A stretch of DNA of 64,000 nucleotides. It comes from Rhodomicrobium sp. R_RK_3 (lineage in GTDB: Bacteria > Pseudomonadota > Alphaproteobacteria > Rhizobiales > Rhodomicrobiaceae). Both the position numbers and the translations under genes were made by a program. Within the stretch, counting starts at the first letter, position 1, and each line of letters opens with the position of its first letter. Shown here one piece after another: positions 1-9,501 of the stretch. Under the pieces are notes generated by a model. The model had not been told where the DNA came from. It made no database searches and was given only the letters and a program-made list of their open reading frames with translations. Location of the stretch: the NCBI RefSeq assembly GCF_002198715.1, contig NZ_MWLK01000021.1, forward strand, positions 275,816 through 339,815, read 5' to 3'.

Positions 1-1149
1 ATCGAGACGGCATTGCAGGAGGCGCCGGGCTGGGCGCGGCATCTGGCATCCATCGGCGACGCCCGTATCGCCACCCGTGCAGACCTCGCACGTCTGCCGC
101 TCCTTCGCAAATCCGATCTGCCCGCATTGCAAGCCGCCGACCCGCCCTTCGGCGGCCTCGTGGCGGATAGGCCGATCGCGCGGATCATGGTCTCGCCGGG
201 GCCGGTCTTGGAGCCGCAGCGGAGCGGCGATGATCCGTGGCGGATGGCGCGGGCGCTGTTCGCGGCTGGTTTCCGGCCCGGCGAGATCATCCACAATGCC
301 TTCGCCTATCACCTGACGCCCGCAGGCTTCATGCTCGACGAGCCGGCGCGGGCGCTCGGCTGCACGGTGATCCCGGCAGGGGTCGGCAATACCGAGCAGC
401 AGGCCGAAACCATCATCCGCACCAAACCGGCCGGCTATGTCGGCACGCCGGATTATCTCAAGGCGTTGCTCGACCGCGTCGGCGAGATGCAGGGGGCGCC
501 TTGCAGCATCACCAAGGCGCTGGTCTCGGGCGGGGCGCTGCTGCCGTCGATGCGCGCGGATTATGCCGCGAGGGGCGTCGCCGTGCTGCAATGCTACGCG
601 ACCGCCGAGCTTGGCCTGATCGCCTATGAGACCGGCACCGATGGCGGCATGATCGTCAATGAGGGCATCATCCTCGAAATCGTCCGGCCGGGAACGGGCG
701 AGCCGGTGCCCGATGGCGAGATCGGCGAGGTCGTGGTGACGAATTTCGACGAGACCTATCCACTGATCCGCTTCGCCACCGGCGATCTGTCGGCGATTCT
801 GCCGGGGAGATCGCCTTGCGGGCGGACGGGAACGCGGATCAAGGGCTGGATGGGCCGGGCGGACCAGTCGACCAAGGTGAAGGGGCTGTTCGTGCACCCC
901 TTGCATGTGACCGAGATCGGCAAGCGCCATCCCGAGCTGGGGCGGTTGCGTCTGGTCGTGCGCCGGGCCGGGGACCAGGACGAGATGTTGCTCCAGGCCG
1001 AAAGCCACGCCAACGATGAGCCCTTGCGCGGGCGCCTCGCCGAAACGCTGAATGCCGTGACGCGGCTCAAGGGTACGGTCGAACTTGTCGCGCCCGGATC
1101 GCTCCCCGATGACGGCAAGCTGATCGCCGACGAGCGCGATTACGCGTGA
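1..1149 (+). CDS. Phenylacetate-CoA ligase-like adenylate-forming enzyme, 5' end outside window
   Basis: The frame is open from the first base to a TGA at 1147-1149, so the gene starts to the left of the window. The visible part (about 382 codons) resembles the PaaK branch of the ANL superfamily, which activates an aryl or acyl acid as an adenylate and transfers it to CoA. Seen: the core segment VSGGALLPSMRADY followed by CYATAELGLIAYE, which occupies the place of the family's acid-alcohol core motif; FATGDLSAIL, where the Asp normally contacts the ATP ribose; and the C-terminal lid with GWMGRADQSTKVKG. PaaK proteins are usually about 410-440 residues, so little of the N-terminus is missing. 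It converges on the TRAP binding-protein gene with a 35-base gap. The substrate cannot be read from the sequence. Confidence 0.85.
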   Translation: METALQEAPGWARHLASIGDARIATRADLARLPLLRKSDLPALQAADPPFGGLVADRPIARIMVSPGPVLEPQRSGDDPWRMARALFAAGFRPGEIIHNAFAYHLTPAGFMLDEPARALGCTVIPAGVGNTEQQAETIIRTKPAGYVGTPDYLKALLDRVGEMQGAPCSITKALVSGGALLPSMRADYAARGVAVLQCYATAELGLIAYETGTDGGMIVNEGIILEIVRPGTGEPVPDGEIGEVVVTNFDETYPLIRFATGDLSAILPGRSPCGRTGTRIKGWMGRADQSTKVKGLFVHPLHVTEIGKRHPELGRLRLVVRRAGDQDEMLLQAESHANDEPLRGRLAETLNAVTRLKGTVELVAPGSLPDDGKLIADERDYA

Positions 1150-1184
1150 CACGGTCGCCAGCATTTGCGGCCCCGGGCGAACTC

Positions 1185-2204
1185 CTACCGCGAGATCTGC
1201 GCCGAGGTCGCCGTGGTTTCCTCGCCGAGGCGGTCGACCATCTCGACCAGCTTGGCGCCGCCTGCGACCGAGCGCACGAACTGACCATAGAGCGGGCGGC
1301 TGGCGGTCTTGAAGGCGTTGACGTCGACCTGGTTGAGCTTCATCTCATCGCCGAGTTGGTCGAGCAGATCGCTCTCCATTCGCACGGCCGTCGTGTAGAT
1401 CCAGGCCTGCATCTCCTTGGCGTTGCGCGTGATGATCGCCTGCACTTCAGGCGGCAGCTTTGAGAAATGTTCATCGCTGACAATGATATAGGCCGGAGTG
1501 TAGAGGTGATCGGACAGCGTCAGATAGTGCTGCACCTCATAGAATTTGCCGCCCTGGATCTGCGCCAGCGGGTTTTCCTGGCCGTCGAGCGTGCCGGCTT
1601 TGAGTGCCTCATGCACTTCGTGGAAGGCGAGCGGGACGGGCTCGGCGCCGAATTCCTTGAAAACTTTCTCGCGCTGGCCCTTGGGCACGCGGATCTTCAG
1701 CCCGCGCAAGTCTTCCGGGCGGTGGATCGGGCGGACATTGTTGGTGAGTTGGCGGAAGCCGTTTTCCCACAATGCCAGGATGCGAAAGCCCTGGCGCTTG
1801 GCCTCGGGTTGCAGCACCGGCTCCAGCAGCGTCTCGCCAATGCGCTTGACCTGCTCGCGATTGCGGATGAGGAAGGGCAGCTCGAAAAGGCCAAAAACGT
1901 CGCTAATTGAAGACATTACGGTGGAGGGCAGGCCGAAAGTTATCTCGCCCAGTTTGATTTTCTGCAGGATTGCGGTGTCGTCGCCGAGTTTGCTCTCGCC
2001 GGAGACGGTGATGCGGTAGGTGTCGGGAAGTTCCAGATTGGTGCGGCGGGCGAATTCGTTGACCGAGGCGTCGAAGAGCGATCCAGGGCCGCCATTATGA
2101 GCAAATCTTAGTTCGATGGGCGCGGCAAAACTCGCTGAAGAGGCATAAAAGAGGCTAAGAAAGATCGCAATCACAGATTGAGAGATACGCATGGCCGTAC
2201 TCAT
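1185..2204 (-). CDS. TRAP transporter solute-binding protein, DctP family
   Basis: A 339-residue periplasmic binding protein. It has a signal peptide (MRISQSVIAIFLSLFYASSASFA) followed by the DctP fold: ELRFAHNGGPGS near the mature N-terminus, LPFLIRNREQ, and the family segment LRGLKIRVPKGQREKVFKEFGAEPVPLAFHEV, which carries the Arg that binds the ligand carboxylate, then ALKAGTLDGQENPLAQI. Two ATG codons, at 2204 and 2192, could start it; both leave the signal peptide intact. TRAP systems also need DctQ and DctM membrane subunits, and neither is next to this gene, so it is either an orphan or works with subunits encoded elsewhere. The ligand is probably an organic acid, by family knowledge only. 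Confidence 0.9.
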   Translation of the reverse strand: MSTAMRISQSVIAIFLSLFYASSASFAAPIELRFAHNGGPGSLFDASVNEFARRTNLELPDTYRITVSGESKLGDDTAILQKIKLGEITFGLPSTVMSSISDVFGLFELPFLIRNREQVKRIGETLLEPVLQPEAKRQGFRILALWENGFRQLTNNVRPIHRPEDLRGLKIRVPKGQREKVFKEFGAEPVPLAFHEVHEALKAGTLDGQENPLAQIQGGKFYEVQHYLTLSDHLYTPAYIIVSDEHFSKLPPEVQAIITRNAKEMQAWIYTTAVRMESDLLDQLGDEMKLNQVDVNAFKTASRPLYGQFVRSVAGGAKLVEMVDRLGEETTATSAQISR

Positions 2205-2683
2205 CTGAACAGATTAAGGGACCTGCTTTCTACTCTTATCTCGGCGTCAACTTTGACGAACTGATGGCGATGCTGGAGTCTTTGCAGCAAAGCGCTGGAA
2301 AGCGGGGGATGAACCGGTCCGGACCGCCCGGAAGCGTCCTGATTGGCGGCGAATGCAGAATGGCAGCCCGTTCCCGATCAATCGGACGGAACGCGGCGGC
2401 GGGCAAGATAGGGGAAACCCTGACTTGCGGGGGGCGGAATGGGGAGACGTTTCGGCGGAAGGGCGGGGGCCGGCGGCGCGGGCGGCCTCGGTATTCTGTA
2501 ACGGAATCAGATGGTTACCGGATCACCGCTTTCGCGGGGCTTACCAGAGAGGGAGGAGCGGCCACCGCCCTTGGACGCGGTCATCCGACCCGCTCTCTGC
2601 CCGAAAATTATGCACAGGCCACGGACGAAAACGGCGGCATCGCTGCCGCCGCCATCCGTATTGCCCCTGAGAGGACCGCCGCC
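2205..2683. other. Intergenic stretch between TRAP binding protein and RND genes
   Basis: No convincing gene. It holds the promoter region of the TRAP gene at its left end. At 2515-2544 there is a degenerate half copy of the palindromic repeat seen complete at 48463-48570. The open frames crossing it on the plus strand run into the antisense of the RND gene and have no family resemblance. Confidence 0.6.
2515..2544. repeat. Solitary degenerate half of a REP-like palindrome
   Basis: TTACCGGATCACCGCTTTCG and the following GGGGCTTAC match the reverse complement of the GTCATCCCCGCGAAAGCGGGGATCCGGTA arm at 48463-48491, with a few substitutions. No partner arm is visible nearby, so this looks like a decayed single copy. 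Confidence 0.5.
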
Positions 2684-5600
2684 CTAAACCGGCTGCGGCT
2701 CGCGCCCGGCGGGCTGTTCCGGCATGTCGGCGGGATGTTCCGGCATGTCACGGGATGTGAGCGGACCTTTGGAATGTGCCTCCACATTCACCGGGCCGGC
2801 GAGATAGGAATAGACCACCGGAATGACGAACAGCGTGAAGAACGTCCCGACCAGCAGCCCGCCGACGATCACCCAGCCGATGTCCTGGCGGCTCTCGGCA
2901 CCCGCGCCGGTCGCGATCGCCAGCGGCACCGCGCCGAGCACCATGGCGCCCGTCGTCATCAGGATCGGCCGCAGCCGGAGCGTCGCCGACTCGACCACCG
3001 CCTCCCGCAGCGGCTTGCCCGCCGCGCGGAGCTGGTTGGAGAACTCTACGATCAGGATGCCGTGCTTGGTGATGAGGCCGATCAGCGTCACCAGCCCGAC
3101 CTGGCTGTAGATGTTCAGCGTGCCGCCGCTCCACCATAGCGCGGCCAGCGCGCCGGTCATCGACAGGGGCACGGTCAGCATGATGATGACCGGATCGCGG
3201 AAACTCTCGAACTGGGCCGACAGCACCAGATAGATGAAGGCGAGCGCCAGGATGAAGGTGATGTAGATGTCCGAGGTCGACTCCTTGAACTCGCGCGACA
3301 GGCCGGAATAGTCGATCTGGGCCTGGCCCTGCAGCACCTCCTGCGCGGCGTTCTCCAGGAAGGTGAGGCCGTCGCCGACGGTATAGCCGGCGGTCAGATG
3401 GGCGGTGATGGTGGCGGCGCGGAGCTGGTTGAAATGGTTCAGCTCCTTCGGCGCGACGGTTTCGCGGATCTCGATCAGGTTCGACAGCGGCACCATCGCC
3501 CCATGCGAGCTGCGCGCATAGATCCGGCGAAGATCCTCCGGATTGCGGCGGTCGATATTGGCCACCTGCACGATGACGTCATATTGCTCGCCCTCGCGCT
3601 TGAAGCGCGTCACCTGCCGGCCGCCGAGCAGCGTTTCCAGCGTGCGGCCGAGCGTTTCGACCTGGACGCCGAGATCGGCGGCCTTTTCGCGGTCGACCTT
3701 GATGTTGAGCTGCGGCGTGTTGAGTTTCAGGTCGGTATCGAGATCGGTGAAGCCGGGATAGGTGCGCGCCTTGGCCAGCACGGCATCCTGCAGCGTCTGC
3801 AGCTTGTCGTAGGATTGCGTGGTCTGGATGACGAAGGAGACCGGCTTGTTGCGCACGCTCTGGCCGAGCGGGGGCGGGTTGCTCGGGAAGGCGGTGACGC
3901 CCGGCACGTTCTGAAGCTGCGGCTTCAGCTCTTCGCCGATGGCGAACTGGGTGCGCTTGCGCTCGGCCCACGGCACCATGCGCGCGAAGGAAATGCCCTG
4001 CGAGACCACCGGATTGCCGGACACCACGAAATAGCTGGCGAGATCGCCGGTCTTGGCGAAGATCGCCTCGAGCTGCTTGGCGTAGCGGTCGGTATAGTCA
4101 ATGGTCGAGCCTTCCGGCGCCGTGAAGATGCTGACGATGGTGCCCTGGTCCTCGTATGGGGCGAGCTCCGATTTCAGCATCTGGACGAAGAACCAGCTCG
4201 ATCCGGCGACCCCGAGACCGATCAGCAGCACCAGCGGGCGAACCTTGAGCGCGGCGCCGAGCAGGGCGCGGTAGCCGCCGGTCAGCTTTTGCAGGATCCA
4301 TTCGATGGCGTTGTAGAGCCGCCCGTGCGACTGGTGCTCCTTCAGCAGTTTCGAGCACATCATCGGCGTCAGCGACAGGGCGACGAAGCCGGAGACCAGC
4401 ACCGCGCCGGCGAGCGTCCAGGCGAATTCGGTGAACAGGCGCCCGGTGGTGCCCGCCATGAAGCCGATCGGCACATAGACGGCGACGAGCGTCAGGGTCA
4501 TGGCGATGACGGGAAAGCCGATTTCGCGGGCGCCAACAAAGGCGGCCTGTTTCGGGCTCATGCCTTCCTCGACATGGCGGAAGATGTTCTCCAGCATGAC
4601 GATGGCGTCGTCGACGACGAGGCCGATGGCGAGCACGAGCGACAAGAGCGTCAGCGTGTTGATGGAGAAATTCAGCACATACATCAGGGCGAACGCCCCG
4701 ATCAGCGACACCGGGATGGTGACGAGCGGAATGAGGGTGGCGCGCAGGGAGCGCAGGAAGAAGAAGATGATGAGCACCACCAGCACCACCGCTTCGGCGA
4801 TGGTGTGATAGACGTTCTTGACCGACTCGGCGATGAACACCGAACGGTCATAGGCGACCTCAACCTTCATCCCCTCCGGCAGCGATTTGACGATGGCGGG
4901 CAATTCCGCCCGGACCTCCTTCGACACATCGAGCGGATTGGCGGTCGCCTGCTTCACCACGCCCATGGCGACGGCGCTCTGGCCGTTGAAGCGGACGATG
5001 CGGCGCTCGTCGAGCGCGCCGAGCTCGGCCCGGCCGACATCGGAGAGCCGGACCAGATAGCCGCCGGTTTCCTTCAGGACGAGATTGTTGAACTGCTGGG
5101 CGGTGCGCAGGTCGGTTTCCGACAGCACGGTGAATTCGCGCGCCGAACTCTCGACCCGGCCGCCCGGCACCTCGACATTCTGGCGGCGCAGCGCATCCTC
5201 GACATCCTGCGGCGTCAGCGCGTAGGCGGCGAGGCGCTCGGGATCGAGCCAGATCCGCATGGAATAGCGCCGCTCGCCGAAAATGCGCACCTCGGTCACG
5301 CCGGTCAGCGTCTGAAGCTGGTCCTTCACGAAGCGGTCGGCATAGTCGGTGATTTCCAGCGCGGAATGGCGGTCGCTGGAGAAGGCGAGATAGATCACCG
5401 GCTGGGCGTCGGCCTCGACCTTCTGAATGACGGGCTCCTCGATCTCGTCGGGCAGCCGCCCGCGCACCCGGCCCACCCGGTCGCGCACGTCGGCGGCGGC
5501 GGAATCGGGATCGCGGTTGAGCTTGAAGCGCACCGAGATCTGGCTCTGCTCCTGGCGGTTGATCGAGGTGATGAAGTCGATGCCTTCGATGCCGGAGAGC

Positions 5601-5809
5601 GAATCCTCCAGCACCTGCGTCACCTGGGTCTCGACGATTTCGGCGCCGGCGCCGCGATATTCGGTCTGCACGGTGACGACCGGCGGGTCGATATTGGGAT
5701 ATTCGCGCACCGTCAGCCGCTGATAGGAAACAAGGCCCAGCAGCACGACGATGAGGCTCATCACGGTGGCAAAGACCGGCCTGCGGATCGAGACGTCGGA
5801 GATCGACAT
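2684..5809 (-). CDS. RND multidrug efflux permease (HAE1/AcrB family)
   Basis: The 1041 residues match the full AcrB/MexB length. It is an inner-membrane, proton-driven pump subunit that passes substrates to the adaptor encoded just upstream. Seen: N-terminal MSISDVSIRRPVFATVMSLI (TM1), the porter-domain segment GAGAEIVETQVTQVLEDSLSGI, TM4 with LAIGLVVDDAIVMLENIFRH, where the adjacent Asp pair near residue 400 is the proton relay, and LVLSAQFESFRDPVIIMLTVPLS in the second half. The C-terminus ends soon after TM12 with a short Pro-rich tail. The start ATG lies 6 bases after the adaptor stop, so the two are one operon. No outer-membrane TolC-type factor is encoded here. The substrate range is unknown. 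Confidence 0.95.
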   Translation of the reverse strand: MSISDVSIRRPVFATVMSLIVVLLGLVSYQRLTVREYPNIDPPVVTVQTEYRGAGAEIVETQVTQVLEDSLSGIEGIDFITSINRQEQSQISVRFKLNRDPDSAAADVRDRVGRVRGRLPDEIEEPVIQKVEADAQPVIYLAFSSDRHSALEITDYADRFVKDQLQTLTGVTEVRIFGERRYSMRIWLDPERLAAYALTPQDVEDALRRQNVEVPGGRVESSAREFTVLSETDLRTAQQFNNLVLKETGGYLVRLSDVGRAELGALDERRIVRFNGQSAVAMGVVKQATANPLDVSKEVRAELPAIVKSLPEGMKVEVAYDRSVFIAESVKNVYHTIAEAVVLVVLIIFFFLRSLRATLIPLVTIPVSLIGAFALMYVLNFSINTLTLLSLVLAIGLVVDDAIVMLENIFRHVEEGMSPKQAAFVGAREIGFPVIAMTLTLVAVYVPIGFMAGTTGRLFTEFAWTLAGAVLVSGFVALSLTPMMCSKLLKEHQSHGRLYNAIEWILQKLTGGYRALLGAALKVRPLVLLIGLGVAGSSWFFVQMLKSELAPYEDQGTIVSIFTAPEGSTIDYTDRYAKQLEAIFAKTGDLASYFVVSGNPVVSQGISFARMVPWAERKRTQFAIGEELKPQLQNVPGVTAFPSNPPPLGQSVRNKPVSFVIQTTQSYDKLQTLQDAVLAKARTYPGFTDLDTDLKLNTPQLNIKVDREKAADLGVQVETLGRTLETLLGGRQVTRFKREGEQYDVIVQVANIDRRNPEDLRRIYARSSHGAMVPLSNLIEIRETVAPKELNHFNQLRAATITAHLTAGYTVGDGLTFLENAAQEVLQGQAQIDYSGLSREFKESTSDIYITFILALAFIYLVLSAQFESFRDPVIIMLTVPLSMTGALAALWWSGGTLNIYSQVGLVTLIGLITKHGILIVEFSNQLRAAGKPLREAVVESATLRLRPILMTTGAMVLGAVPLAIATGAGAESRQDIGWVIVGGLLVGTFFTLFVIPVVYSYLAGPVNVEAHSKGPLTSRDMPEHPADMPEQPAGREPQPV

Positions 5810-5815
5810 GGGGCC

Positions 5816-6862
5816 TCAAGCTCCCTTGCCGGCGGGCGTCTCCGAGACGGCCTCCGCGCCGCCGCCCAGCACGCGGATGGCGGCGCCGTCGCGGATCTTC
5901 TGCTGGCCGGCGGTGACGACGATGTCGCTCGCGGCGAGGCCATCGACCACTTCGACGCGGCCGTCGCGCCGGTTGCCGATCTTGACCTTGGCTTGCACGG
6001 CCTTGCCGTCGATGACCTTGAAGACGAACTGGTCGTCGCCGCGCGGCATCAGCGCCTGTTCGGGCACGCTGAGCGCATTGGGCTTCAGCTCCATGATGAG
6101 GGTGACGCGGGCGAACAGTCCCGGGCGCAGCACCAGATCCTTATTGTCGACGCGCGCGCGCAGCACGACGCTGCGCCCGGCGGCGTCGACGCTGGGGTCG
6201 ATGGCGTAAACCTCGCCCTTGAAGCTGCGGCCGGGAAAGGCGTCGACGCCGATCTCGATGGCCTGGCCGGTGCGGGCGGCGGAGAGGAATTTTTCCGAAA
6301 TGCGGAAATCGACCTTGATCGGATCGATGTCGACCAGGGTGAACATGTCCTGGCCGATGGTGACGTAATCGCCGACGCTGACCTTGCGCAACCCGCCAAA
6401 GCCGTCGAAAGGGGCAACGATGCGGGTCTTTTCGAGGCGCACGCGGGCCAGCTCGACGGTCGCGGTGCCGACATCGAGGCTGGAGCGCGCTTCGTCGCGC
6501 TGGCGCTCGGTGGCGATGCGGCCGGCGGCAAGCTCTTCGATACGGGCGTGGTTGCGCTTGGCCAGCTCCAGCCGGGCCGCGGCCTCGGCGACTTCGGCCT
6601 TGTTCAGGCTGTCGTCCAGCTTGAGCAGCACCGCGCCCTTGGCGACCGGGCGGCCCTCCTCGAAGCCGATTTCGACAACCCGCCCGGCAACTTCGGGCCG
6701 GATGATGACCGATTCATTGGCGCTCAGGCTGCCCACCGCCGTGACCCGCTCCGAAATCGGCCCGACCGTGACCTTGGCCGCCTCGACCGCGGTGACATTT
6801 TGCGCGGCGGCCTGCAGCCCGGCACAGCTCAGGAAAATCACGAACGCAGTCAGTAGACGCAC
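5816..6862 (-). CDS. RND efflux periplasmic adaptor subunit (AcrA/MexA type)
   Basis: Membrane fusion protein that bridges the RND pump to an outer-membrane channel. I chose the GTG at 6862 because it begins directly with a signal peptide (RLLTAFVIFLSCAGLQAAAQ) and is preceded by GAGGGG at a suitable distance. Longer in-frame starts at 6907 and 7024 would add non-signal sequence. The resulting 348 residues hold the barrel-sandwich half motifs SVIIRPEVAGRVVEIGFEEG and IVAPFDGFGGLRKVSVGDYV, a helical hairpin between them, then the beta-barrel and membrane-proximal domains. First gene of a two-gene operon with the RND permease; divergent from the ABC exporter genes. Confidence 0.9.
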   Translation of the reverse strand: MRLLTAFVIFLSCAGLQAAAQNVTAVEAAKVTVGPISERVTAVGSLSANESVIIRPEVAGRVVEIGFEEGRPVAKGAVLLKLDDSLNKAEVAEAAARLELAKRNHARIEELAAGRIATERQRDEARSSLDVGTATVELARVRLEKTRIVAPFDGFGGLRKVSVGDYVTIGQDMFTLVDIDPIKVDFRISEKFLSAARTGQAIEIGVDAFPGRSFKGEVYAIDPSVDAAGRSVVLRARVDNKDLVLRPGLFARVTLIMELKPNALSVPEQALMPRGDDQFVFKVIDGKAVQAKVKIGNRRDGRVEVVDGLAASDIVVTAGQQKIRDGAAIRVLGGGAEAVSETPAGKGA

Positions 6863-7244
6863 CTTGTACCCCTCAACGCAAAGCGCGCGGTCCCATGCGC
6901 CCCGCATGAAGAACCACGGCGAAGAAATTCCGGCCAGCCATGTATTTCCCGGTGGCGCCGGACTGTCAACGCGAGCAACGTAATAATGTATACCACCGCC
7001 CGCGAGACTGACGGCGCCGCCCAAAGCGATCCAGCATTGCGCGATGTGCCTGGCAAGGGCAAGCCGGCGGCGCTGCCCGAGTTACGGCGAGATTGGCGCG
7101 CCATGATGAATTCTTCGTGAAAGGCCGGACCTGCGGACCGACCGCGGGGTAGGCACGAATGCGGCCGGCGCGATGAATGCATGATGCGATTGCATCGACC
7201 GGGCGCCGCGCCGGTGCTATGGCATAGCGCGCGGAAGGTGGCGG

Positions 7245-8255
7245 ATGGGGGGAGCCTTGCGGGTCAGAACCATGGTTTTGCTCGCCCTGGCGGTCGTCGG
7301 GGCGGGGGTGTTCATTTGGTCGAGCCAGCGCGCGCCGGCCGTCGCGGTGGTGGCGCCGAAACGGGGCGAGGCGGCGCAAATCGTCTATGCCAGCGGCGTG
7401 GTCGAGCCGCGCTTCTGGGCAAAGGTCACCTCCCTGGTGCGCGAGCGCATCGTCGAGCAGTGCAATTGCGAGGCGCAGAGCGTCGAGCAGGGTGCGCTGC
7501 TTGCCCGGCTGGACGACAGCGAGGCCAAGGCGGCGCTCAGCGAACTGGACGCGCGGTTGCGGCTGGCGCGGGAAAACCTGTCGCGGCTGGTGACGCTGGT
7601 CGAGCGCAAATCGGCCAGCCAGCAGGCGCTCGATCAGGCCCAGGCGGAAGCGGCCCAGCTCGAGGCGCTGCTTGCCGGCCAGAAGGCGCGGCTTGAAAAT
7701 TACGTCATCCGCGCGCCGAGCGCCGGGGTGGTGCTGCGCAAGGATGCCGAAGTCGGCGAGGTCGCCGACCAGGGCAGCATCCTGTTCTGGGTCGGACAGC
7801 CAAAGCCCCTGCTCGTCGTCGCCGATGTCAATGAGGAGGACATTCCGCGCGTCGAGCTCGGCCAGCGCGTGCTGCTGATGGCGGACGCCTTTCCGAGGCG
7901 CTCGCTCGAAGCGGTGGTCGACAGCATCACGCCGAAGGGCGATCCGGTGACCAAGACCTATCGGGTGCGCATCAAGCTGCCGGACGACACGCCGCTCCGC
8001 GTCGGCATGTCGACCGACGTCAACATCATCACCAATGTGGTCAAGAACGCGCTGCTGGTGCCATCCCTCGCCGTCCGCGGCACGGCGGTCTTCGTGGTCG
8101 AGAACGGACGGGCGCAGCGGCGCGATGTCGGCATCGGCATCCGGGGCATCACGGATGTGCAGGTCGTCTCGGGGCTCGGCGACGATGCGCGCATCGTGTC
8201 GCCTTATCCGGATCTGCTGGCGGATGGCGCGCGGGTGCGCGTCGCTCGGGAGTAG
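7245..8255 (+). CDS. HlyD-like adaptor of an ABC exporter (DevB/MacA type)
   Basis: A 336-residue periplasmic adaptor with a single N-terminal membrane anchor (TMVLLALAVVGAGVFIWS). A lipoyl-like half motif (SGVVEPRFWAKVTSLVRERI) and its second half (YVIRAPSAGVVLRKDAEVGEVAD) flank a helical hairpin rich in Ala, Gln and Glu, and a beta-barrel domain follows. The ATG at 7245 is preceded by GAAGGTGG; an ATG at 7272 is an alternative. The next gene, a FtsX-type permease, starts 4 bases after its stop and the ATPase overlaps that, giving an adaptor-permease-ATPase operon like devBCA. The exported compound is unknown. Confidence 0.88.
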   Translation: MGGALRVRTMVLLALAVVGAGVFIWSSQRAPAVAVVAPKRGEAAQIVYASGVVEPRFWAKVTSLVRERIVEQCNCEAQSVEQGALLARLDDSEAKAALSELDARLRLARENLSRLVTLVERKSASQQALDQAQAEAAQLEALLAGQKARLENYVIRAPSAGVVLRKDAEVGEVADQGSILFWVGQPKPLLVVADVNEEDIPRVELGQRVLLMADAFPRRSLEAVVDSITPKGDPVTKTYRVRIKLPDDTPLRVGMSTDVNIITNVVKNALLVPSLAVRGTAVFVVENGRAQRRDVGIGIRGITDVQVVSGLGDDARIVSPYPDLLADGARVRVARE

Positions 8256-8259
8256 GGCC

Positions 8260-9501
8260 ATGCGGCTGATCTTCGACATCGCCTTCACCCATATTGCCGG
8301 GCGCGGCCGGCAGACGCTGGTTGCGATTTTGGGCGTCGCGGTGGGGGTGGGCTTCTCGATCGCCATGGCGGCGCTGATGCAGGGCGGCCAGAACGATTTC
8401 GTCGAGCAGCTCGTCAACACCATGCCGCATGTGCAGATCACCGACGAGCGCCGCGCGCCGCCGCGCCAGCCCGCGCAGGACGCCTTCTCGACGGTCGCGA
8501 TCTATGGCCTGAGGCCGCGCGAGGACCGGCGCGGCATCATCAATCCGACCGCCGCGCTCGCATGGCTGGAGGACTGGGTGCCCGGCCGCTTCGCGCCGAG
8601 CCTGAAGACGCAAGGCGTGATCCGCTATGCCGGCCGCGACGTCGGGGCGGCGGTGATCGGCGTCGATCCGGCCAAGGAACAGGGCGTCTCGCCGATCATC
8701 GAGGATTTCCGCCAGGGCAGCTTTGCCGCGCTCGCGGTCGGCGGCAACAATATCGTCATCGGCGACACCATGGCGAACCGCCTCGGCGCCAAGCTCGGCG
8801 ACACCGTGACGGCGGTCTCCTCGACGGGCCTGGGGCGCAATTTCAAGATCGCGGGGCTCTTCCACACCGGCACCACCGCCCGCGACGAGGGCGAAGCCTA
8901 TGTGCTCTTGAAGAACGCCCAGATCCTCAGCGAGCGGGCGAATGCCATCAACGAGATCCGCATCAAGCTCGACGATCCCAATGCCGCGCCCGCCATCGCC
9001 CGGCGGGCGGAGGCGGAGCTTGGCTATAAATCCGTCGCGTGGCAGCAGGCGAACGAGTCCATCCTGCAGGCGCTGGTGATCCGCAACATCATCATGTACA
9101 CGGTGGTCGCCGCCATCATGCTGGTGGCCGGCTTCGGCATCTTCAACATCATCTCGACCATCACGCATGAGAAGGCGCGCGACATCGCCATCATGAAATC
9201 GCTCGGCTTTCCCGAGCGCGACATGCGGCGGCTGTTCCTGTTGGAGGGCGTCGCCATCGGCGCGGCGGGCTCGCTGCTCGGCTGGGCCTTCGGCCTGTCG
9301 ATGGTCTATGCGCTGTCGCTGGTGCGCTTCGAGATCGCCGCGACCGGCCAGGAGCTGACCAAACTGCCGATCGCCTGGAGCTTTCTGCACTACCTGATCG
9401 CGGCGGCGTTCGCGCTCGGCTCGGCGGCGGTCGCGGGCTATCTGCCGGCCCGGCGCGCGGCGAAGCTGAACCCGGTCGACATCATCCGGGGGGCGACATG
9501 A
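8260..9501 (+). CDS. ABC transporter permease, FtsX/LolE-MacB superfamily
   Basis: A 413-residue inner-membrane permease. It has one N-terminal helix (LVAILGVAVGVGFSIAMAALM), a large periplasmic domain of about 250 residues, and three C-terminal helices with the FtsX-type segment IFNIISTITHEKARDIAIMKSLG and LPARRAAKLNPVDIIRG at the end. This is the layout of LolC/LolE and DevC proteins, which use a mechanotransmission mechanism instead of a transport channel. The start is the ATG at 8260, immediately after the adaptor stop; an upstream in-frame start inside the adaptor gene is not credible. The stop overlaps the ATPase start. Confidence 0.9.
   Translation: MRLIFDIAFTHIAGRGRQTLVAILGVAVGVGFSIAMAALMQGGQNDFVEQLVNTMPHVQITDERRAPPRQPAQDAFSTVAIYGLRPREDRRGIINPTAALAWLEDWVPGRFAPSLKTQGVIRYAGRDVGAAVIGVDPAKEQGVSPIIEDFRQGSFAALAVGGNNIVIGDTMANRLGAKLGDTVTAVSSTGLGRNFKIAGLFHTGTTARDEGEAYVLLKNAQILSERANAINEIRIKLDDPNAAPAIARRAEAELGYKSVAWQQANESILQALVIRNIIMYTVVAAIMLVAGFGIFNIISTITHEKARDIAIMKSLGFPERDMRRLFLLEGVAIGAAGSLLGWAFGLSMVYALSLVRFEIAATGQELTKLPIAWSFLHYLIAAAFALGSAAVAGYLPARRAAKLNPVDIIRGAT

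Noticed and set aside
2264..3139. Plus-strand open frame beginning in the TRAP-RND gap
   Set aside because: Most of it lies antisense to the RND permease, and the part in the gap has no ribosome-binding site or recognisable sequence.
3398..6856. Open frame of 1152 codons on the plus strand opposite the RND pump genes
   Set aside because: The minus strand encodes unmistakable RND permease and adaptor proteins. The plus-strand product is rich in His, Arg, Asp and Gly with no family motif, the usual shadow in GC-rich DNA.
8149..9390. Open frame of 413 codons on the minus strand opposite the ABC permease
   Set aside because: It is the antisense of a clear FtsX-type permease whose start and stop are coupled to its neighbours.
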